A stretch of DNA of 64,000 nucleotides, taken from assembly GCA_025331125.1 (NCBI GenBank), contig JAOALB010000217.1, positions 1-64,000 of the forward strand, read 5' to 3'. Positions 57,028 to 64,000 of this stretch are shown here, piece by piece. The position numbers were made by a program, and so were the translations under genes. This stretch comes from Mycogone perniciosa (lineage: Eukaryota; Ascomycota; Sordariomycetes; Hypocreales; Hypocreaceae). Under the pieces are notes generated by a model. The model was not told where the DNA came from and ran no database searches. It worked only from the letters and a program-made list of their open reading frames with translations. Each line of letters starts with the position of its first letter. The stretch's first letter is position 1.

Positions 57028-57246
57028 TTAGCGCCAACAGTGAGCATAGCTGGTATTGACTTGGATACAGCACGTTGGACAGCCGCACTGGGCGGTGAGA
57101 ACCCATATGCCAAAGGAGTCGCAAGTGCGGATGGCACCGTCAGGGCCCGGAGCACCGGACTGGTTCCCACAGCTAAAAGCGCCGGGGCTGCAAGCTTGGG
57201 TGGCGGCAACGAGGCCGAAAACGGCAATGACGTGAGTGAAGTACAT
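57028..57246 (-). CDS. Small secreted cysteine-rich protein
   Basis: A single exon of 72 codons. The signal peptide is MYFTHVIAVFGLVAATQA. The 54-residue mature part has eight cysteines in the order C, C, C, C-G-C, CC, C, enough for four disulfides, and one N-glycosylation site (NTS) near the end. It is small, Cys-rich and secreted, the usual criteria for a fungal effector-like or surface-active protein. It is too short and the Cys pattern not right for a clear hydrophobin. I do not recognise the family. A TATA box (minus TATAAA, 57335-57340) lies 89 bp upstream. The 3' end might include a further exon. Confidence 0.6.
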   Translation of the reverse strand: MYFTHVIAVFGLVAATQACSPGAFSCGNQSGAPGPDGAIRTCDSFGIWVLTAQCGCPTCCIQVNTSYAHCWR

Positions 57247-57334
57247 ATTTTAGGCGTGTTTGGGCACGGAATGGTAAGTGACTAGTTGGAAATCAAGATT
57301 GAGATGAGACTCTGCTATGGGAGTAGCAGAATGC

Positions 57335-57340
57335 TTTATA
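57335..57340 (-). promoter_or_regulatory. TATA box of the cysteine-rich protein gene
   Basis: TATAAA on the minus strand, 89 bp before the ATG at 57246. Confidence 0.5.
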
Positions 57341-58033
57341 CTTTTCCTTGCGCTTGACATTTTACATACGCATAAATTTGACCCAACCTCTGGTGTTTCT
57401 CATGAGGCTATTTCTGTATTCTTCATAGCACAGGTAGGACTGACTATTATGTATTCTAAATCACGTTGACGGCGTGTCACGAGCCGAGCACGTGTTCCCT
57501 TATACTCAAGTATTCCGTCCTGGAACGGTGCCCGTTCCAATTTCCCATTAATTTAGCTTAAGCAAAACACGTAACGGGCCCCGTTCCAAGTTCCCGATTA
57601 TCCTTGCAGAGGCAAATGAATCTCATTTTTTATATACGAGTAAAGACGCCAAAAAACCCTCCTTTTCTACCGCTTTTTAAATTAAGGAAGTATTAACATA
57701 TATATAGTCTATATTTATAAAAGGCAGTAGTTATACCCCGTACTTTGTAGAATTATATAAATGGATTATTTAATTACTTATCTCATACCCTAACAATCTT
57801 TAATACAGTACATACATACATACACTGTCAACCTCAACTCTCCCCTGTAAAAATTTCCCACGCTAACAGCTGTTATGGCTTGTTAACGTGCGGGGTAATT
57901 TTTGCAGGCCTACTGGCCTGTCTCTCCGCTTGGGCTTACCAGGCCCTAACAGCGCACAAAGAGGGAGGAATTCGGAGAGCTTCACCTCCCTCGAGAGCTG
58001 GCGACGACATCTATGCAGCTCTGCTGCTAGCAT

Positions 58034-58053
58034 ATTGCCTTATAAAAGGCAAT
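58034..58053. repeat. Hairpin containing a TATAAAA box in an LTR-like repeat
   Basis: ATTGCCTT and AAGGCAAT form a perfect 8-bp inverted repeat around a TATAAAA element. Placed just before the 91-bp repeats, it could be the promoter core of an LTR. Confidence 0.5.
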
Positions 58054-58065
58054 AGACGACACTCT

Positions 58066-58270
58066 GCCTCGCAAGAGGTATTGCCGACGATGACACACTG
58101 CCTCCCATGCGAGAGGCCTCGAAAACTACGTCGCCTCGTAAGAGATCCCGACAGCTTGCTTCCTAGAGGCACGGCTTCCGCCTCGCAAGAGGTGTTGCCG
58201 ACGATAACACACTGCCTCCCGCGCGAGAGGCCTCGAAAACTACGTCGTCTCGCAAGAGGTCCCGACAGCT
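58066..58270. repeat. Two 91-bp direct repeats, 23 bp apart
   Basis: Copies at 58066-58156 and 58180-58270 share 84 of 91 positions. All seven differences are C/T or A/G transitions. Both are full of short CCTC/GAGG palindromes. The block lies in the GC-rich island 57870-58460 inside AT-rich DNA and may be part of a solo LTR or other transposon terminus. No transposon proteins are seen next to it. Confidence 0.75.
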
Positions 58271-58599
58271 AGCACTTAGGTTTTTCCCCTCTGCAAGGAG
58301 GGTTTTTCATCCTGGTGCCTGAGGCCCTAGGCCTTGGATGACCCTTTTTCCTTTGTAAATTGAAACGTAGCGAACAGCTATAAGGTCAACACCCCCGGCT
58401 ATTTTCTGGCAACTTGCTGGCCAGTCAGGCCGGTCTTGAACTGACAGGACCACGTGGGGGTGACCCAATATCTTGTCTGTAGGTAGGATAAAGACCTTGG
58501 CCGGCTCCTACCGTCCTATTGCCCATAAGGGATTTGTGTAACTAGTTTACTTAGTGGACGTAAATAGTAAAACAAACAAACAAACAGAGTATCCATTCT

Positions 58600-59428
58600 T
58601 GTTCCGTCTTATACGAAAGGATCGGGATAATACGAGACCCTCAAGGTAGTACTACCAGTACTAATGATTGATGCTAGCGGGGCTACTTCTGGGCTTACTC
58701 GTAAGATGCGAATGGGGTTGCTAGTCCTTGCCTAGTGTGCTTGGCATCTCTTAGGCAAGACCCATCCAACTGTTTCAAACGCGAGTGTGGCGTAGGTATT
58801 TAAATATTTTGGAAATTTATGAATAGATAGGAAATGTTCGTACTATGTAAACATGAATGAATACCATATGGCTTTACATTAATCTATGAACTATTAGGTA
58901 GTTACCACACTCGAATAGAGGTGACTATTTTCCCGTAAAATTTGAAATCCCTTCGTTACAACCAAAAAATGCATGAGGTCTTTGGAACCAGTGTTGGGCG
59001 ACCGTAAAGCCACATTAACCCCCCTTTTCTCACCCAATCTATCCATGGGATCATGGATACTTGATACTTGCGTATATGGAGTAAAGAATCGGGCCTACGG
59101 AGTACATAAGAAAGATATTGCTCCGAGTGCCCGTGCCGTACAAAGGTGGAGACCTCCGGCAGACAGGTACTAGTATGTACTACTAGTACTACTATAGTGG
59201 AGGGGGAATGTGGACCGTACACGAGCTGACAGGAGACCCTGTGGGTCTCCTGGCCCATATCCCACTAATTACCTTTTTTGGATGTACCAAAGATTTTCGC
59301 CTAACAGGTAGTCTGTAAGACCTGATTGGCTAGATTCTTTAAGTGGAGTATGGGTTCGTTTAATGTGTGCAAGTCAGCATTGAGCAAGGAATCAAAGACA
59401 AAAAAGGAGGGTGATAGACCCACAATCA
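58600..59428. other. AT-rich intergenic DNA
   Basis: No gene recognised. TACGGAGTA and (TAC)n words near 59100-59190. Confidence 0.5.
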
Positions 59429-59620
59429 TCAATACCCAAATTGCGGCGCAAAAAAAGCCTTGACATAAAGCCTCTGACCCATCATTAAAGCGGCCAATAC
59501 CATGCCCACGGCGAACACGGTGTATGTCGATATGATGGTCTGACGCTGGGGATTATTAAAGTCGACGACATAGCCTGGGGGAGGTGGTACCAGGACGGTG
59601 ACACCATCTACGGTCGCCAT
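59429..59620 (-). pseudogene. N-terminal fragment of a fungal rhodopsin-domain membrane protein
   Basis: 63 residues starting MATVDGVTVLVPPPPGYVVD, then a first membrane helix and GQRLYVKAFFAPQFG. This resembles the opening of the fungal rhodopsin-domain (PTH11-related) family, which continues with a conserved FGLDD. Here the frame reads FGY-stop. One surplus G shifts the frame; without it the next residues would be GIDD, matching the family. No later helices are found on the 3' side, so the gene is truncated. Confidence 0.55.
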
Positions 59621-60243
59621 ATCGGCCGGCCAACAGCAACGCTTGTTGATGAGAGCCGGCTTACAGGATTTGCGAATAATGTACTCCGTACTCCGTAAGC
59701 CAACAAGTCTTGAAATCTAGACTAAAGAGTGGGTAAATCAGACAAGGAAATCTAGTGCCTGCAAGTATGAGGAGAACCTGGTTCGTAGTGCACCACTTTC
59801 CCACAACTAGGATTGCCACCAGGATGCGCATCAGTCTGTCCCTCGCGCTGGGGCTCTTCTAGAACTGTAGAACCGCGAGTTATCTCTATACGGTAACAAC
59901 CAATTCCCTGGCGGGGAAATTCCCAGCCTCCGCTGGAAAATTTGAAACTTATCATGCTTCTCTGCTGCCATTTCACTTCTGAACACAGTTGTAAGGGTCT
60001 TCAAAATTATTATCGGGAGCAAGATAGCCATCACCGCGGGAAGATCGACCAAGAAAACTTGTGCTAGGTTCTCTCTAAGCGGAACTGGACACTGAATAGA
60101 ATTTTGATAACAAGCTATATATATGCCTATATGGAACGAGAATGAAATTTTGAATATAGTTAAGCAAGAGGTATAGGCCAAAACATCTGCGGGTCAAGTC
60201 CGTTACACTAGTTCACTGAGATCCACCCACTGCGGCGACGAAA

Positions 60244-60963
60244 TTAGCCCCGGCACGCAGACGCGTATTTGGCTGAGTTGCATTCCCAGGTCCATCGGTT
60301 CATGTCCCCTGATCCCACATTGCCGACCCAGTGTGTAGTGACGCAACACCTGTTGCCGAAGAAACTGCAACCAAAGACTTCGTGAAGTTGGAGCTTGTGT
60401 CGATGGTAATCAGTCTCCCTCACGTACACGTCTGTGATTAGACCATTTCTGGAGATATAGTTGCGAGTCGAGTTCCTGGAAGGGTCGAGTGCAAAACCCG
60501 TCGACTTATAGTCGAGACGGCTGCAGTTGAGATTCCATGTTGTATAGTGCTCATGGCCGCCTTGTTGACTCTTGTAATAGGTCTTCCAGTGCGTGGATAC
60601 GATAAGAGAGGAGGCGTCGGCGCGCTTAGAAATCGATGCCGGCGCTTGATCTCGGGATGCCAACTCGGGCATGTGTATGCTACTGACGTAGAAACACCTG
60701 TCGCTGGTGGCATCGCAAGATATAGCTTTCAGTGTCGAATGCTCAGCCGCAGCCTTAGCATCGCCGACTATGCTCGAAATCAAGGAGCTCTGAGAAGCCC
60801 AAGCAGTATACTTGCTGAACTGGGCGTGCTCAGTGTAGGCGGACAAGTTGCCTGAAATGATGTGTTCAATGGGGATTTCGAGAACGTTGACGTCCACGGG
60901 CGTTGAACTGCTAGAAGCCCGGAGGGCCAAAGCCAAAACAAGAAGGTTTTGCGAGAATTTCAT
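60244..60963 (-). CDS. Secreted pre-pro-protein with a Kex2 site and Cys-rich mature part
   Basis: A single exon of 239 residues. A signal peptide (MKFSQNLLVLALALRASSSS) is followed by a pro-region of about 90 residues, then SISKR (KR at 113-114), a good Kex2-type cleavage site. The mature part of about 125 residues has six cysteines (NCS, GCS, RCC, ECN, ACR), many Tyr, His and Trp, and three N-glycosylation sequons. It ends ECNSAKYASACRG. Architecture fits a Golgi-processed, disulfide-bonded secreted protein of the host-interaction or antagonist class. I do not recognise the family and assign no activity. It sits in the repeat-rich right end of the window. Confidence 0.65.
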   Translation of the reverse strand: MKFSQNLLVLALALRASSSSTPVDVNVLEIPIEHIISGNLSAYTEHAQFSKYTAWASQSSLISSIVGDAKAAAEHSTLKAISCDATSDRCFYVSSIHMPELASRDQAPASISKRADASSLIVSTHWKTYYKSQQGGHEHYTTWNLNCSRLDYKSTGFALDPSRNSTRNYISRNGLITDVYVRETDYHRHKLQLHEVFGCSFFGNRCCVTTHWVGNVGSGDMNRWTWECNSAKYASACRG

Positions 60964-61220
60964 TTTTTGTACAAGAGGAAAGCTTGGGGCTATTGGGTGT
61001 TGACTGATATCTTGCAGAAGAGTAACTGGCAGGGCAACTTGATGTCCTTAAATAGCTCTCTTGCCACAAATCTACATAACAGCATGTTGATAATTATTCT
61101 AAGGCTCAAGAAAGCTGATATAATTGTAAGCGCTAAAATGTAGCTATTTTTTATGTTTATGAGTTAACGCTAACAGTTCGCCTGTTAATGTTAGTTTTAA
61201 GGTTAATTAAGGTTAGGTTC

Positions 61221-61241
61221 GTATCCCGTATCCCGTATCCC
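61221..61241. repeat. GTATCCC x3
   Basis: Three perfect 7-bp units followed by a partial one. Confidence 0.85.
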
Positions 61242-61340
61242 GTATTGGTAAAGTTAGGGTCACCAGCCACGTATCCACTATTTAAATACTTGTGAGGTAA
61301 CCTCAGATTCCTAATAGTATAGGCCTAGATATAAGATTTT

Positions 61341-61640
61341 AGCCTTTCCGTTAAACTAAATATTACTAGTCCTATATAAAGGATTTACTACTATAAGCTG
61401 ACAGGGCCATAAAAAAAGTTATACCTTCAACTAGTTAGATATAATTACTTTAGTCTTTCTATTAAGCTAAATGTCACCAGTCTTACTCCGTATAGTATAA
61501 AGAATTTACTATAATCTGACAAAGCCATAAAAAAAGCCATTATACTTTTAACAAATTGGATACGATTGCTGTAATCTTTCTATTAAACTAAATGTTATTA
61601 GTCTTATCTAAAGGATTTGCTATAAGCCGACAAAGATATC
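61341..61640. repeat. Three diverged tandem copies of a roughly 115-bp AT-rich unit
   Basis: Copies begin near 61341, 61452 and 61573. Each has a CTTTC(T/C)..TTAA.CTAAAT block, a TAGTC(T/C)TAT..AAAG.ATTT.CTA block and, in the first two, a GACA..GCCATAAAAAAAG block. The third ends in GACAAAGATATCAAG. Divergence is high and AT-biased. Confidence 0.7.
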
Positions 61641-61664
61641 AAGAACTGCCTAGATGGATTATTT

Positions 61665-62660
61665 GCGATGTCCCCTTATTACGTTGAACATTCTCTGTTC
61701 GCCTCTGCAGTTAGGATAGACAGCCACCGCGATCCAATATGCTGTGACTCCGGCAGTCACGGCGGTATGGAAATAAGCGGCCAATCTGCGGATTGGCCAA
61801 AGAACTCCTCGATTGGATTGAGGTCAGGCGAGTATGGTGGGAAATATAGTAAAACAACTCCCGCGTCGTCACATAGCTGCTGAACTCTCGCTGAGTGATG
61901 AATAAAAGTGTTGTCGAGATTAGCATGGATGTTGGTTCAGGCCATTTGCCACAGCGCGGCAGTAGCCGCTCAATAGATCCCTCGAACATCTCGCTATCCG
62001 TTGACCCCCTTCAAACACCTCTGAGTATAAAATTCCATCCTGGGCATACGCAGGCAGAATCTGGAACCTCTGACCACGGTGTAACCGCTTGATTTGTACC
62101 GGCATAGTGCCTTTTTGGACCATCCTTTATTATTAATACCGATGCTTCTATCGCACCCACCCTCATCAACATAAACTAGATGCTTGGAATTGAGGTACGA
62201 TCGTTCATGTATATAGTCCGCTCGTACGTCAGCATTACGCTCCTTGGCAACATTTCGGGTAATCTTCTTCGTGAAATATACGCTTTTTAATGCTCTACTT
62301 ACTGCATAACGTGTTATGGTGGTTTCGAACTCCTTGCCAATAAATGCAACCATATCCTCTTGGCGCATGCATGGGGGACGAGTAAGCTTATCACATTAAG
62401 TGGCCAACATGTTAGGGATTACAGTACTCGGTCGGTCGGCACCGTTCGACGGGGCCCTGGTTGTTCCAAGGCGAACTTCGTTCGATCGGCGGCGGCGTAC
62501 CGTAAGAGTGGTCGTGGAGGTAATCTTGGCTAGGCCATCATCTGTAGGTACAGCATCGCCTTGCAGTTTAGCGATGATTGCATTATCAACGAAGCATTGC
62601 TGGCGAACGCTAAGATTTGGCCCCATTCTGATCATGCAGGTTTCATGCAAAGAGAACAAA
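61665..62660 (-). mobile_element. Inactivated Tc1/mariner (DDE) transposon
   Basis: On the minus strand the pieces of a fungal mariner transposase read in order: N-terminal helix-turn-helix (IIAKLQGDAVPTDDGLAKI, about 62580), a second part with MRQEDMVAFIG and SRALKSVYFTKK, the first catalytic Asp in LVYVDEGGCD, RGQRFQILPAYAQDG, IERLLPRCGKWPEP, the second Asp in DLDNTFIHHS, and PPYSPDLNPIEEFF. A TAA stop lies between the first two parts (near 62396), and the later parts lie in different frames, with shifts near 62115, 61990 and 61920. It cannot make a working transposase. Terminal repeats were not found. Confidence 0.85.
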
Positions 62661-62944
62661 TGTGCTCTTTCTGCCTAACAAATGCGGCCTTTTCACCATC
62701 ATATATAAGAGAGGTGCCAAAATAGGTTTTGCCTTGGGAATGAATCCTGTACTCACATTAACATGAAAAGCTTTCACAAGTTCATCCTTTGCATGGTTAT
62801 CCATATCGTACCAACTATGATTATCATATACCTCTCGAGTCAAATACTGTCTCACAATAAAAACAGGAAGGAAGGAGTTACAGTTTCAGTTAAACAACCT
62901 GCCTTTTCAATTTTTACAGGCAATAAGCTAACAGGAGACTAAGT

Positions 62945-63282
62945 TCGACTGAAGTATATTTAGCCGCGGGCTTCCTGGACCTGTCAGAGGCATTGGAGAT
63001 GCCGTGACCAGCCTCGCCAAACACGTCCCTAGCCAGGTCAGCATCGCTTTGGCAGCTGCTGAGACCGTTATCGGCCACGCGGCCAAGTCCGTTCCGACAG
63101 GCTTGTCTGTTTGCACAAAACAAATATGCATCTTGAACACAGATCATTCTGACTGTATGAGCCTACCTTTGAAGCCACCTGCTGCCCTTCAGCGTATTGG
63201 CTCTGTTGTACTGGATGTGAAGCTGCTCATTGGCCTTTTGAAGCACATCTCTGATTTTCCTGTGACTTGGGCTTGCATATAG
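62945..63282 (+). pseudogene. Coding-like fragment of unknown origin
   Basis: An open stretch reads LPGPVRGIGDAVTSLAKHVP, then SIALAAAETVIGHAAKSVPT and GLSVCTKQICIL. It is more GC-rich and more protein-like than its surroundings, but no start or supporting exon was found. The pattern (helical Ala-rich region, then a Cys-containing segment) resembles part of a fungal membrane or secreted protein. Treated as a relic. Confidence 0.3.
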
Positions 63283-63475
63283 CTTGACTTCCACAAATGT
63301 ATATTCTCTTGCAATGTGGCATCCTGATCAAAGCTATCAAATCCGAGGCCCTCGAGACATCAAAACGACCAACCCTATGAACACCAACTAATATTTAATA
63401 GATTGAAGTAAATATAATATAAATGGAAAAATTATATACGGAGTACGGAGTAAATAGGGGTAAATAAAATACCCT

Positions 63476-63545
63476 ATAGAAGGATTTGAACGTATACCCT
63501 TTAGCCTATTTAGGTAAAGCGCCTACTGCTAGATTTCATAAGTTA
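63476..63545 (-). repeat. Degenerate tRNA-like sequence (tRNA relic or SINE head)
   Basis: The minus strand has a B-box-like CGTTCAAATCC, an A-box-like TAGCAGTAGGC upstream and ends that can pair (CTATGAA with TTCTATAG), but the D and anticodon arms do not fold properly. Confidence 0.3.
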
Positions 63546-63771
63546 TTATTAATAGTATTTTTTTAAAGGGGGAGTATTTAATAAGAGAATTACTATTTAC
63601 ACCCAGAGATCTACGAAGCTATAGTTACTATAGGATACGCGTTGGCGCGTAGCCACATGACTACGACTTGCGTGACCAGGCATCGACTTCGTGTTATGGG
63701 TACCGTAATAAACGCGTTGTATACGGAGTACGCGAATAGGGGAATAAGACTTCATAATAGCTATATGTTAA

Positions 63772-63798
63772 ATTTGGCTGTTTGCCAAACAGCCAAAT
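63772..63798. repeat. Perfect 12-bp hairpin
   Basis: ATTTGGCTGTTT, a GCC loop, then AAACAGCCAAAT. A second imperfect AACAGCTAAATCTAC copy follows at about 63820-63835. Confidence 0.75.
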
Positions 63799-64000
63799 CT
63801 ACCTTAACCGGTCAACCGAACAGCTAAATCTACTACCTGGATTTGATTTTTTTGGTCGGGATGCTTCACTGTTCTCCTAGATACTCATTTCGAATTATGT
63901 ATACAAAGGAGCAATCGGAAATCTAATTGCGTAAATCCTCCATGTATCAGTTTCGATAGCTTACTGAAGGTATGAATTGTGGAACCGAAATTGATAGGCA

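Noticed and set aside
57880..58272. 130-codon plus-strand frame across the 91-bp repeats
   Set aside because: Its protein repeat simply mirrors the DNA duplication; no signal of coding selection.
59752..60181. Open frames next to the Kex2-site protein (for example FKFSSGGWEFPRQGIGCYRI)
   Set aside because: Part looks coding, but no start or consistent exon chain could be built; may be a decayed secreted-protein gene.
62643..62855. 70-codon minus-strand frame upstream of the mariner relic
   Set aside because: Not recognisable as transposase or any other family; likely flanking or mutated element DNA.

Overview
The window is nuclear DNA of a filamentous ascomycete (Pezizomycotina). Genes carry several short GT-AG introns, mostly 50-70 nt, and the gene set is typical of that group: two Zn2Cys6 regulators, several MFS sugar and anion porters, an NmrA-like protein, a LaeA-like methyltransferase, a FunK1 kinase and a broken fungal mariner transposon. 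Genus and order cannot be fixed from the sequence alone. A short palindromic word (TACGGAGTA / TACTCCGTA) recurs in intergenic DNA and in two introns along the whole window.

Layout. 1-5.1 kb: the N-terminus of a gene running off the left edge (minus strand), then long non-coding DNA. 5.1-8 kb: a secreted HsbA-like protein with a Gln/Ala/Met hexapeptide repeat, a tRNA-Thr gene with a small intron, and a badly decayed FAD-linked oxidoreductase. 8.7-21 kb: a carbohydrate block made of an MFS sugar porter, a LAC12/cellodextrin-type permease divergent from an intracellular GH1 beta-glucosidase, a Zn2Cys6 regulator, and a secreted alpha-barrel glucanase that looks like GH162 (endo-beta-1,2-glucanase). 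Read together this is a plausible beta-glucan uptake and breakdown cluster: cut outside, import, hydrolyse inside, with a local regulator. 21-37 kb: mitochondrial acyl-CoA dehydrogenase, a small zinc-knuckle protein, a second Zn2Cys6 regulator, a DAL5-type anion porter, RidA, a DapA-family aldolase/lyase, D-serine dehydratase and an HSL-type esterase. RidA and D-serine dehydratase are a biochemically sensible pair. 36.9-37.4 kb: the C-terminal remnant of another sugar porter.

38-56 kb is mostly core cell biology: a Trf4-type poly(A) polymerase, an NmrA-like protein, a LaeA-like methyltransferase, a small unknown protein, a tiny putative GPI-anchored peptide, Yip1, RCC1, and at the edge a FunK1 kinase. 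From about 57 kb to the end the character changes to AT-rich, gene-poor DNA. It holds two secreted cysteine-rich proteins, an LTR-like repeat whose two 91-bp copies differ only by transitions, a frameshifted rhodopsin-family fragment, diverged tandem repeats and a dead mariner element. This looks like an accessory, repeat-mutated compartment next to a conserved block.

Exon boundaries were read by eye from splice signals and reading-frame continuity. Family names rest on recognised motifs, not on database searches.
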